From: an uncultured Collinsella sp.
GTDB taxonomy: Bacteria > Actinomycetota > Coriobacteriia > Coriobacteriales > Coriobacteriaceae
NCBI GenBank assembly: GCA_900751665.1
Contig: CAADSV010000058.1
Span: 1-7,623 of the forward strand
Reading direction: 5' to 3'
Length of the DNA stretch: 7,623 nucleotides
Shown here: positions 1 through 6,025 of the stretch, piece by piece
Layout: each line of letters begins with the position of its first letter
How positions within the stretch are numbered: position 1 is the first letter of the stretch
Notes under the pieces: model-generated
Databases searched by the model: none
Told to the model about the DNA's origin: nothing
What the model saw: the letters and a program-made list of their open reading frames with translations, nothing else
Translations under genes and position numbers: made by a program

Positions 1-12
1 CCTGCGCAAGAC

Positions 13-38
13 GGAGGCCACATTAAGTGGCCTCCTTT
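13..38 (+). terminator. Intrinsic terminator of a gene left of the window
   Basis: A perfect 9-bp stem (GGAGGCCAC, 13-21, with GTGGCCTCC, 27-35) has a 5-nt ATTAA loop and is followed by only three T residues. It probably ends a + strand transcript that starts outside the window. The short T run makes it a modest terminator, and it may also act from the other strand. Confidence 0.55.
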
Positions 39-104
39 GCGTGCGGAACTCGCGATCGATGTTGCCCTATACGCCCGCCCAGGTCCTTGGGTAACGTTGC
101 TAGA

Positions 105-132
105 CGAGCGTTGCTTTGCTCGTTCGCTTTTT
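105..132 (+). terminator. Weak possible second terminator
   Basis: CGAGCG (105-110) can pair with CGTTCG (121-126), with one G-U pair, around a 10-nt loop. A CTTTTT run follows at once. The stem is short and weak, so this could be chance. If real, it would back up the terminator at 13-38. I see nothing else between 39 and 165. Confidence 0.3.
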
Positions 133-165
133 GGTCTGGAGAGCCGGGTGGGCTGATATATATGG

Positions 166-205
166 ACAAGGGGCTCCCCCGTTGGTGAACGGGGGAGCCC
201 CTTGT
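166..205 (-). terminator. Strong hairpin terminator after manA
   Basis: A perfect 18-bp stem (166-183 with 188-205) surrounds the 4-nt loop GGTG. It begins 23 nt past the manA stop codon. Read on the minus strand the stem is followed by CC and then an ATATATAT run, so the U-tract is poor, but the stem is unusually long and GC-rich. It is the natural end of the gntR-manA transcript and could also stop + strand transcription. Confidence 0.75.
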
Positions 206-228
206 TGCGTTTGGGTTGTTGGTGCGAA

Positions 229-1161
229 CTAGAGGTGGCTGATGATCAGTTCCATCTTGCCTTCGAGGTCGATGGAGCTGACGGTGCTCGGGGCCAGCAG
301 GTGGCTTCCCTTGTGGACGGGGTCGCCGCAGACGGTGCCTTCGCCGTCGATGACCGACAGGCACATGAAGGGCCAGCGCTGCTCCAAGGTCTTGCTGCCG
401 TCGACACGCACGCGATCGACGGTGTAGCAGGGGTTGGACTCGAGCTCGGTCACGCCGTCGACCTCAGGCGCGTTCACCGTGCCGTCGGTCGGAGCCTGAA
501 CATCAAAGTCGATGCAGTCGAGGCTCTGCTTAATGTGCAGCGGGCGCAGCTTTCCGTCGGTACCGGGGCGGTCGTAGTCGTACAGGCGATATGTCACGTC
601 GCTCGACTGCTGCGTCTCCAAAATGAGCGTGCCGGTCTTGATGGCGTGCACGGTACCGGAATCAATCTGGAAAAAGTCGCCCTTGTGGATCGGCAGTACG
701 TTGAGCATGTCGTCCCAGCGGCCGTCCTTGATCATCTGTGCGGCCTCGGCGCGGTCATGCGCGCGCTGGCCGACGATGATCGTGGCGCCAGGCTCGCAAT
801 CCAGCACATACCAGCACTCGGTTTTGCCCAGGCTACCGTTCTCGTGCTCAGCGGCGTACTCGTCGTTGGGATGAATCTGGATCGAAAGGTCGTCCTTGGC
901 GTCCAGAATCTTAATGAGCAGCGGGAACTCCTTGCCCTCGCAGTTGCCAAAGAGCTCGCGGTGCTCGGCCCACAGCCACGAAAGCGTGTGGCCTGCATAC
1001 GGGCCCTCCGCAATCTGGCAGTCACCGTTGGGGTGGGCCGAGATGGCCCAACACTCACCGATGGGACCATCGGGAATGTCGTAACCAAATACGGTTTCGA
1101 GTTGACGGCCGCCCCAGATCTTCTCGTGGAAGATCGGCGTCAGTTTAATCAAATCGGACAT
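229..1161 (-). CDS. manA: Mannose-6-phosphate isomerase, class I (short form)
   Basis: This zinc enzyme interconverts mannose-6-phosphate and fructose-6-phosphate in the cytoplasm, feeding mannose into glycolysis. The product is 310 aa, the size of the short Bacillus-type ManA, not the roughly 390-aa enterobacterial form. Numbering from the upstream ATG at 1167, expected zinc ligands are Q97 and H99 (QIHPND), E117 (KTECW) and H174 (GTVHAI). R194 in the TYRLYDYDR stretch is the usual active-site arginine. The N-terminal HEKIWGGR and the GECWAIS stretch are also typical. Two ATGs compete for the start: GGGAG sits 1 nt before the ATG at 1167 but 7 nt before the ATG at 1161, so I prefer 1161 (protein begins MSDLIKL). 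The gene lies 74 nt after gntR with no convincing terminator between, so the two are probably co-transcribed. Confidence 0.93.
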   Translation of the reverse strand: MSDLIKLTPIFHEKIWGGRQLETVFGYDIPDGPIGECWAISAHPNGDCQIAEGPYAGHTLSWLWAEHRELFGNCEGKEFPLLIKILDAKDDLSIQIHPNDEYAAEHENGSLGKTECWYVLDCEPGATIIVGQRAHDRAEAAQMIKDGRWDDMLNVLPIHKGDFFQIDSGTVHAIKTGTLILETQQSSDVTYRLYDYDRPGTDGKLRPLHIKQSLDCIDFDVQAPTDGTVNAPEVDGVTELESNPCYTVDRVRVDGSKTLEQRWPFMCLSVIDGEGTVCGDPVHKGSHLLAPSTVSSIDLEGKMELIISHL

Positions 1162-1185
1162 GTTCATACTCCCATTGTGCTGCGT

Positions 1186-1219
1186 GGGCGCCGCGTAAAA
1201 CTGCTCAAAACGAGCGCCC
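1186..1219 (-). other. Hairpin-forming gntR-manA spacer
   Basis: The 74-nt gap between the gntR stop and manA contains GGGCGC (1186-1191) facing GCGCCC (1214-1219). A smaller inverted repeat, GCTC-AAAAC-GAGC (1203-1215), competes with the right arm. There is no T-tract typical of a terminator. It could affect processing or manA translation, but this is only a structural observation. Confidence 0.3.
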
Positions 1220-1235
1220 GCATGACTACAAAAAC

Positions 1236-1955
1236 CTATGCCAACGTTACGTTGTGCAACTCAAAGCGGTCGCCAACGTTGCGCGAGACCGAATACTCAA
1301 AGGCGGCGCCGCTATCCAAGAAGCCAATCTGGTTGAGTTCGAGCAGGGGAGAGCCGGGTTTGGTATCCAGGCGCTCAGCTTCTTCCTCGGTTGCTGCCAC
1401 GGCGCGAATGGTACGGTGAAAGCTCGAAATCTTCAGCCCACATTGCTCGCGGATGAAGCGGTAGAGCGATCCGTACAGGTCCTTCTTTTTCAGCCCCGGA
1501 ATCAGCTCGAGGGGCATGTAGGTGTACTCGATAACGATGGGCTTCTCATCGGCCTGACGCACGCGCACGACGTGATAGGCAAAGTCATCCTCGGCAATTC
1601 CCAGCTGGGCTGCGATGTCCGCCGGTGGATTAACGATCGAGAAATCGTAGACCACCGAGGTCACCTTCTCCCCGCGGTGCTCATACGAAAAACCCTGGGC
1701 ACGGTCGTTTTTGCCCTGGAAAAACGCCTGGCCGGGAAGCCCCGCCGTGTCCTTAACGTAGGTACCCGATCCGCGTCGGCTGGTAATAAGACCTTCCTCG
1801 GTGATTTGTTCAATAGCTCGTTTGACGGTGATTTTGGAAACGCTATAGAGCTCGCAGAACTCAACGACGGTGGGAAGCTTGTCGCCCGGTTTAAGAGCGC
1901 CATCCTCGATACTTCGACGAATATCTGCAGCTATCGCCTCGTATTTGGGAATCAT
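1236..1955 (-). CDS. GntR-family (HutC/UTRA) transcriptional regulator
   Basis: This 239-aa DNA-binding regulator has the usual length of the HutC subfamily. Residues 1-70 form a GntR winged helix: IPKYEAIAADIRRSIEDG, then the recognition region LYSVSKITVKRAIEQI and the wing motif RRGSGTYV. Residues about 95-235 match the UTRA ligand-binding domain, including ADEKPIVIEYTYMP and the closing FEYSVSRN. UTRA domains typically sense sugar phosphates and similar small molecules. A strong AAAGGAGG ends 4 nt before the ATG. The gene is divergent from the GH1-PTS operon and upstream of manA, so it is very probably the local regulator of both, with its own gene autoregulated. The exact effector and whether it represses or activates cannot be read from the sequence, though most relatives that control PTS sugars are repressors. 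Confidence 0.92.
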   Translation of the reverse strand: MIPKYEAIAADIRRSIEDGALKPGDKLPTVVEFCELYSVSKITVKRAIEQITEEGLITSRRGSGTYVKDTAGLPGQAFFQGKNDRAQGFSYEHRGEKVTSVVYDFSIVNPPADIAAQLGIAEDDFAYHVVRVRQADEKPIVIEYTYMPLELIPGLKKKDLYGSLYRFIREQCGLKISSFHRTIRAVAATEEEAERLDTKPGSPLLELNQIGFLDSGAAFEYSVSRNVGDRFELHNVTLA

Positions 1956-1977
1956 GGAACCTCCTTTCCGACATATA

Positions 1978-2005
1978 TGAATACAAAAGTAAGTATAACC
2001 CTCAA
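1978..2005 (-). promoter_or_regulatory. Possible gntR-manA promoter
   Basis: On the minus strand, TTGAGG (2000-2005) and TATTCA (1978-1983) are 16 bp apart and would start RNA just upstream of the gntR ribosome binding site. The -10 match is poor. TATACT (1992-1997) is a better -10 but lacks a good -35. A promoter must exist in this AT-rich block, but its exact position is uncertain. Confidence 0.35.
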
Positions 2006-2027
2006 CAGGGCACCCATATTACTTTTA
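1985..2027. promoter_or_regulatory. Candidate operator: inverted TTACTTTT pair
   Basis: AAAAGTAA (1985-1992) and TTACTTTT (2019-2026) form an inverted pair 26 bp apart in the divergent control region. A third copy, TTACTTTTA, lies at 2065-2073 over the -35 box of the bgl promoter. Copies at both presumed promoters are what a shared GntR-type operator would look like. The match to a known operator is not established, and AT-rich sequence makes chance repeats easier. Confidence 0.4.
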
Positions 2028-2038
2028 TCTAAGAAGTT

Positions 2039-2091
2039 CGAGAAAGAAAAAAGAAAAAGACGCTTTACTTTTAAAATTAGAGCGCTATAGT
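2039..2091 (+). promoter_or_regulatory. Promoter of the GH1-PTS operon
   Basis: A -35 box TTTACT (2064-2069) and a -10 box TATAGT (2086-2091) are separated by 16 bp. An A-rich stretch (2039-2059), resembling an UP element, lies directly upstream. Transcription would start near 2098, giving a leader of about 160 nt. The -35 box is covered by a TTACTTTTA repeat, so a protein bound there would block the polymerase. Confidence 0.6.
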
Positions 2092-2130
2092 TTAAGCAAC
2101 GAACGGAATCCTTCCGCACAACAGGATTGA

Positions 2131-2228
2131 CCGTTTGGGGACGGTTTTGTTTTGGCGGGTTGGATATCGGTATGACCGGTGCGCGCCCGCGCCGGATAAC
2201 CTGCCAAAGCAAACCCGTCTCCAACCGG
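2131..2228 (+). repeat. Long hairpin in the operon leader (REP/MITE-like or regulatory RNA)
   Basis: The arms 2131-2161 and 2198-2228 pair at 29 of 31 positions: 26 Watson-Crick, 3 G-U wobbles and 2 U-C mismatches. Inside is a second hairpin, 2176-2183 with 2188-2195, with loop CGCC and one G-U pair. The whole unit lies between the predicted transcription start and the GH1 ribosome binding site. It has no T-tract, so it is not a normal intrinsic terminator. All four wobbles are G-U in the + strand RNA and would be A-C mismatches in the opposite RNA, which favours a role in the operon transcript. The GGGGACGG-type arm ends also recall REP-like repeats. I do not recognise a known riboswitch. 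Confidence 0.7.
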
Positions 2229-2258
2229 AAGCTCTAGAACACGAAAGCGAGGACTTTG

Positions 2259-3659
2259 ATGGCACAGTATCAGCTGCCCAACGACTTCTTCTTTGGCGCT
2301 GCTATGTCCGGCCCGCAGACTGAGGGTCAGTGGAACCAGGGCGGCAAGCTCGAGAACCTGTGGGACACCTGGTCCATCCAGGATCTGGGTTCGTTCTACA
2401 ACTGCGTTGGCTCTTATGCCGGCAATGACTTTATGGCCAAGTACCAGGAAGACTTTCGCATTTTGAAGGACTTGGGCCTGAATACCTATCGCACTTCCAT
2501 CCAGTGGAGCCGTCTGCTCGATGCCGACGGCAACCTTAACGAGGAGGGCGCCGCGTGGTATCACGAGCTGTTCCGCGCCTCTCGCGAGGCTGGTCTGGAG
2601 CCGTTCGTCAACCTGTACCACTTTGACATGCCCACCTACCTCTTTAACCGTGGCGGCTGGGAGAGCCGTGAGGTCGTCGAGGCTTACGCGCATTACGCCG
2701 ACGTCGCCTTCCACGAGTTTGGCCAGGAGATTAAGTACTGGTTCACCTTTAACGAGCCCATCGTCGAGCCCGAACAGCGCTATCAGGAGGGCGTGTGGTT
2801 CCCGCAGCTCCACGACTTCAACCGCGCCCGCACCGTGCAGTATCACATCTCGCTGGCGCACGCGCTGGCCGTGGCCAACTATCGTAAGGCCTATGACGAG
2901 GGCGCTATTCGCGCCGACGCCAAGATCGGCATGATCAACTGCTTTACTCCGGTCTACACCAAGGAGAACCCCAGCGAGGCAGACCTCGAGGCCGTGCGTA
3001 TGACCAGCGGCATCAACAATCGCTGGTGGCTCGACCTTATTACCAAGGGCGAGCTTCCTGCCGATGTGCTCGACAGCCTGGCCGAGGGCGGCGTTAAGCT
3101 CCCGTTCCGTGCCGGCGACCAAGAGATTCTCAAGCAGGGTGTTGTCGACTGGCTCGGCTGCAACTACTACCACCCCACGCGTGTTCAGGCACCGGCGAGC
3201 AAGGTCGACCAGTACGGCCTGCCGCATTTTGCCGACGAGTACGTATGGCCCGATGCCGTTATGAATGAGAGCCGCGGCTGGGAGATCTACCCGCAGGGCC
3301 TCTACGACTTTGGCATGGACTGCGCTAAGAACTACCCCGATCTTGAGTGGTTCGTTTCCGAGAACGGCATCGGCATCATGGACGAATACAAGAACCGCGA
3401 TGCCGAAGGAACCATCCAGGATGACTACCGCGTCGACTTTGTGCGCCAGCACCTGGAGTGGGTTGCCAAGGCAATCTCCGAGGGCGCCAAATGCCGGGGC
3501 TATCACTACTGGGCCGTCATCGATAACTGGTCTTGGGCCAATGCCTTTAAGAATCGCTATGGCTTTGTCGAGGTCGATCTCATGGACGGCTACAAGCGCC
3601 GCCTTAAGAAGTCGGCAGCCTGGCTCAAACAGGTCGCCACGACCCACGTGGTTGATTAG
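2259..3659 (+). CDS. GH1 6-phospho-beta-glycosidase (probable 6-phospho-beta-glucosidase)
   Basis: This 466-aa enzyme should hydrolyse 6-phospho-beta-disaccharides delivered by the PTS in the cytoplasm. It is a full-length GH1 TIM barrel with the retaining pair in place: acid/base E166 (TFNEP) and nucleophile E368 (SENGIG). N-terminal FFFGAAMSGPQTEG supplies the conserved substrate-binding Gln (Q20). Near the C-terminus, S425 replaces the glutamate that unphosphorylated GH1 enzymes use to hold glucose. This, with K431 and Y434, points to a phosphorylated substrate. The lysine is one position off the LacG arrangement. The start is the ATG at 2259, with GAGGA (2249-2253) 5 nt upstream. An in-frame TTG just before it has no advantage. 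It is the first gene of the PTS operon. Whether the sugar is gluco-, galacto- or manno-configured is open. Confidence 0.93.
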   Translation: MAQYQLPNDFFFGAAMSGPQTEGQWNQGGKLENLWDTWSIQDLGSFYNCVGSYAGNDFMAKYQEDFRILKDLGLNTYRTSIQWSRLLDADGNLNEEGAAWYHELFRASREAGLEPFVNLYHFDMPTYLFNRGGWESREVVEAYAHYADVAFHEFGQEIKYWFTFNEPIVEPEQRYQEGVWFPQLHDFNRARTVQYHISLAHALAVANYRKAYDEGAIRADAKIGMINCFTPVYTKENPSEADLEAVRMTSGINNRWWLDLITKGELPADVLDSLAEGGVKLPFRAGDQEILKQGVVDWLGCNYYHPTRVQAPASKVDQYGLPHFADEYVWPDAVMNESRGWEIYPQGLYDFGMDCAKNYPDLEWFVSENGIGIMDEYKNRDAEGTIQDDYRVDFVRQHLEWVAKAISEGAKCRGYHYWAVIDNWSWANAFKNRYGFVEVDLMDGYKRRLKKSAAWLKQVATTHVVD

Positions 3660-3779
3660 CGACCGGGCGAACGCCCAGACCGCGCGCCGCCGCGCGCAAC
3701 ACATGGCACATCTGGTGGCAGAGGGCGACAGACCACCGTGCGCATAGGAAAAGGCCGGATTTGAAAGTTAGGAGCAATC
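3660..3779 (+). other. GC-rich hairpin spacer between the GH1 and IIC genes
   Basis: This 120-nt spacer holds GGGCG-AA-CGCCC (3665-3676), then CGCGCG-CCGC-CGCGCG (3681-3696), and GGTGG (3714-3718) that can pair with CCACC (3733-3737). None is followed by a T-tract, so they look more like RNA-processing or stability elements than terminators. AGGAG (3770-3774) at its end is the IIC ribosome binding site, 5 nt before the ATG. Confidence 0.4.
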
Positions 3780-5123
3780 ATGGCCAGTGACAACGGAAAG
3801 AGCTTCCTCGACAAGTTTGCCGAGGTCTCTGCGAAGGTGGGAAATCAGGTTCACCTGCGTTCCCTGCGTGACGCCTTCGCGACCATCACGCCGCTCTATA
3901 TCCTTGCGGGTATCGCGGTTCTTATTAATAACGTCGTGTTCCCTCTGTTCCCGCTCGATGCGGCGGGCCTTGCCAACCTTCAGACGTGGGGTTCGGCAAT
4001 TACGCTGGGCACCCTCAACGTCTCTGCCATTATCTTGGCCGGATTGATTGGCTACAGCCTCGCCAAGAACAAGCGTTTCGATAACCCGCTCGCTTGCGTG
4101 GTCGTCGCCATCTCTGCCTTCGTCATCATGATGCCGCAGCAGATCACCGCCTCGCTTGCCGCCACGAGCCCGCTGCTCACCGACAAGATCACCTCCGCCG
4201 AGGTCACGGGCGCCCTTTCGACTGCCAACACCGGCACTAACGGTCTGTTCTCGGCCATTATCATCGCTCTGCTCTCCGTCTCGCTCTTCATCAAGATTTC
4301 TGGCGTCGAGAAGCTCAAGGTTAAGCTGGGCGAGGGCGTGCCCCCCGCGGTCTCCAACTCCTTCAACGTCATGATCCCGATGCTGCTCAACCTCGCGATC
4401 TTCGCTCTTGCCGCGGCCCTGCTCGCCGTGTGCGCCGGCACCGATCTGTGCACCATCATCTCCACGTGCATCTCCAACCCGCTCAAGAGCATCATGAACG
4501 CCGGCCCGTGGGCTGTTATCCTCATCTACACCCTTGCCAACCTGCTGTTCTGCGTCGGTATTCACCAGTCCACCATCTCTGGCGCTACCGTCGAGCCGAT
4601 CCTGACCATGCTCATCGTCGACAACATGGCTACCTTTGCCGCCGGTGGCACCATCCAGCCCGATCACTACATGAACATGCAGATCGTTAACAGCTTTGCC
4701 CTCATCGGCGGCTCGGGCTGCACCCTCATGCTTCTGCTCGACACGCTCCTGTTCTCCAAGAACAAGGCTTCCGAGACCGTTTCCAAGATGGCTATCCTGC
4801 CTGGTCTGTTCAACATCAACGAGCCGGTTATCTACGGTTACCCCATCGTGTACAACCTGCCGCTCATGATTCCGTTTGTCCTCCTCCCCGATCTGTTCAT
4901 CGGCATCACCTATGGCCTTACCTGCGCAGGCATCATCAGCCCCTGCATCGCCCAGGTGCCCTGGACCATGCCTCCCGTCATCAATGCCCTGCTCGCTACG
5001 GGCTTTGACTGGCGCGCCGGCGTGTGGCAGGCTCTCGAGATTGTCATTGGCATGGCCGTCTACCTGCCCTTTATGAAGATTTCCGAGAAGGCAATCGCCA
5101 AGCAGGAGGCTCTCGCCGAGTAG
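3780..5123 (+). CDS. PTS IIC permease, lactose/cellobiose (CelB/ChbC) family
   Basis: This integral membrane protein forms the sugar channel of a PTS and moves the substrate while IIB phosphorylates it. It has 447 aa, normal for a stand-alone IIC of this family, and no fused IIB domain. Hydrophobic segments recur through the chain, for example about 37-58, 80-95, 104-119, 157-172, 197-220, 243-262, 303-325 and 360-385. Family motifs are HLRSLRDAF (25-33), GIHQS (260-264), FNINEPVIYGYPIV (344-357) and PWTMPPVI (395-402). H262 and E348 correspond to the His and Glu that contact sugar in the ChbC structure. The loop reads GIHQ where many relatives have a Gly after the His. The start has a good AGGAG. 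Sugar specificity (cellobiose, other beta-glucosides or beta-mannosides) cannot be fixed from sequence. Confidence 0.92.
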   Translation: MASDNGKSFLDKFAEVSAKVGNQVHLRSLRDAFATITPLYILAGIAVLINNVVFPLFPLDAAGLANLQTWGSAITLGTLNVSAIILAGLIGYSLAKNKRFDNPLACVVVAISAFVIMMPQQITASLAATSPLLTDKITSAEVTGALSTANTGTNGLFSAIIIALLSVSLFIKISGVEKLKVKLGEGVPPAVSNSFNVMIPMLLNLAIFALAAALLAVCAGTDLCTIISTCISNPLKSIMNAGPWAVILIYTLANLLFCVGIHQSTISGATVEPILTMLIVDNMATFAAGGTIQPDHYMNMQIVNSFALIGGSGCTLMLLLDTLLFSKNKASETVSKMAILPGLFNINEPVIYGYPIVYNLPLMIPFVLLPDLFIGITYGLTCAGIISPCIAQVPWTMPPVINALLATGFDWRAGVWQALEIVIGMAVYLPFMKISEKAIAKQEALAE

Positions 5124-5152
5124 AACGCCTAACGTTCGTCCCTTTCACCTTT

Positions 5153-5183
5153 GCGGGCGCCGGTACGCGGTGCCGGTGCCCGC
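5153..5183 (+). terminator. Internal terminator-like hairpin between IIC and IIB
   Basis: A 14-bp stem (5153-5166 with 5170-5183, two G-U pairs) closes a 3-nt loop. It is followed by GGCTCTCTCCCTTGTGT, pyrimidine-rich but not a true T-tract. It starts 30 nt after the IIC stop codon. It could reduce read-through into IIB-IIA or protect the upstream mRNA from 3' decay. GTCCCTTT and GGGCGCCGG near it recur at the final operon terminator. Confidence 0.55.
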
Positions 5184-5194
5184 GGCTCTCTCCC

Positions 5195-5225
5195 TTGTGT
5201 AAAGATGCAGGGGGGTGGGCACAAT
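5195..5225 (+). promoter_or_regulatory. Weak possible promoter for IIB-IIA
   Basis: TTGTGT (5195-5200) and CACAAT (5220-5225) are 19 bp apart, just after the internal hairpin and 60 nt before IIB. The spacing is long and the boxes imperfect. It is listed because an internal terminator would make a second promoter useful, not because the match is strong. Confidence 0.2.
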
Positions 5226-5284
5226 AGCCGCAAGGAATAAAACCAGTTGTCGTCTGCGCGCCGCGCAGTTATAAGGAGGAAACC

Positions 5285-5587
5285 ATGAAGAAGATCATGC
5301 TCTGCTGCAATGCCGGTATGTCCACGAGCCTGCTGGTCCAGAAGATGCAGGCCGAGGTTGCAAACCGTGGTCTGGATATCGAGGTCGAGGCTCGTCCCAT
5401 GAACGAGGCCCACGATCACCTGGACGAGTGCGACATGTTGCTGCTTGGCCCGCAGATCGGCTACACCAAGGGCGACTTTGAGAAGGAGGCCGCCGGTCGT
5501 TTTCCGGTCGAGGTCATCAACATGGTCGACTACGGCCGCATGAACGCTGCCGGCATCATCGACCACTGCGTCAGCGTGATGGGCTAG
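5285..5587 (+). CDS. PTS IIB subunit, lactose/cellobiose family
   Basis: This cytoplasmic phosphocarrier takes phosphate from IIA and gives it to the sugar bound in IIC. It is 100 aa, the normal size of a stand-alone IIB. The active-site loop near the N-terminus reads LCCNAGMSTSLLV, and C8, directly before NAGMST, is the expected phosphorylated cysteine. C7 beside it makes an unusual Cys-Cys pair. The central MLLLGPQIGYTK stretch is also typical of the family. AAGGAGGA (5273-5280) lies 4 nt before the ATG, much the best ribosome binding site of the operon. IIA follows within about 10 nt, so IIB and IIA are surely translated from one message, while 161 nt separate IIB from IIC. Confidence 0.93.
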   Translation: MKKIMLCCNAGMSTSLLVQKMQAEVANRGLDIEVEARPMNEAHDHLDECDMLLLGPQIGYTKGDFEKEAAGRFPVEVINMVDYGRMNAAGIIDHCVSVMG

Positions 5588-5596
5588 GTGCTCTGT

Positions 5597-5929
5597 ATGG
5601 AGGATATGAACGAACTGCAGATGACCTGCTTCGAGATCATCAGCTACGTCGGTACCGCCAAGAGCATGTACATCAATGCCGTGCAAAAGGCCAAGGAGGG
5701 CGATTTTGACGCCGCCGAGGAGCTTATCAAGCAGGGCGACGAGGCCTATAACGGTGGCCACGATGTTCACATGGGGCTTCTGAAGAAAGAGGCCAACGGC
5801 GAGCGTAACGGCGAGGCCCCGTTGATTCTGCTGCATGCCGAGGACCAGATGGCCGGTACCGAGACCATGCGCGTCATGGCGACGGAGCTCATCGAGATCC
5901 ACAAGCAGCTGCGGGCACTTAAGGCCTAG
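5597..5929 (+). CDS. PTS IIA subunit, lactose/cellobiose family
   Basis: This cytoplasmic, normally trimeric, all-helical phosphocarrier receives phosphate from HPr and passes it to IIB. From the ATG at 5597 it has 110 aa, usual for LacF/ChbA-type proteins. The phosphorylated histidine is H80 in LLHAEDQMAG, and the following D83 matches the metal-binding aspartate at the trimer axis. The earlier GHDVHMGLL corresponds to the family's AHxxQTxLI. Three starts are possible: GTG 5588 right after the IIB stop, ATG 5597 with AGGTG 6 nt upstream, and ATG 5606 with GGAGG only 2 nt upstream. I prefer 5597 for spacing, though 5606 gives the most family-like N-terminus (MNELQM). HPr and enzyme I are not in the window. 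The order GH1-IIC-IIB-IIA completes the membrane branch of the pathway. Confidence 0.92.
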   Translation: MEDMNELQMTCFEIISYVGTAKSMYINAVQKAKEGDFDAAEELIKQGDEAYNGGHDVHMGLLKKEANGERNGEAPLILLHAEDQMAGTETMRVMATELIEIHKQLRALKA

Positions 5930-5930
5930 T

Positions 5931-5962
5931 CGGCGTTATCGCCGCGAAGGACCGTGCGGTCC
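5931..5962 (+). repeat. Two small hairpins after IIA
   Basis: CGGCG-TTAT-CGCCG (5931-5944) and GGACCG-TG-CGGTCC (5949-5962) lie back to back, immediately after the IIA stop codon and just before the operon terminator. They may help shield the mRNA 3' end. No other function is visible. Confidence 0.4.
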
Positions 5963-5987
5963 AACAGACAACATAGTCCCTTTGACG

Positions 5988-6025
5988 GGCGCCGGGAGTC
6001 TCCGCCTCCCGGCGCCTCTATTTTT
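5988..6025 (+). terminator. Intrinsic terminator of the GH1-PTS operon
   Basis: A perfect 11-bp GC-rich stem (GGCGCCGGGAG, 5988-5998, with CTCCCGGCGCC, 6006-6016) has a 7-nt loop and is followed by TCTATTTTT. This is the best intrinsic terminator in the window and lies 58 nt after the IIA stop codon. Confidence 0.9.

Noticed and set aside
202..1419. 405-codon open frame on the + strand across manA and the end of gntR
   Set aside because: It is antisense to two well-supported genes, has no family resemblance, and long antisense frames are expected in GC-rich coding DNA.
2131..2228. LicT/BglG-type antiterminator site in the bgl leader
   Set aside because: No RAT-like sequence with an overlapping U-tract terminator is present, and the local regulator is a GntR protein, not a BglG-type one.
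2085..3704. 539-codon open frame on the minus strand opposite the GH1 gene
   Set aside because: It mirrors the GH1 reading frame, runs through the promoter and leader, and shows no recognisable domain.
3768..4667. 299-codon minus-strand frame opposite the IIC gene
   Set aside because: Its composition (Gly, Asp, Arg, His-rich) is that of an antisense shadow of a membrane protein gene.
5129..5902. 257-codon minus-strand frame opposite IIB and IIA
   Set aside because: It spans two real genes and the internal hairpin and has no plausible motif.
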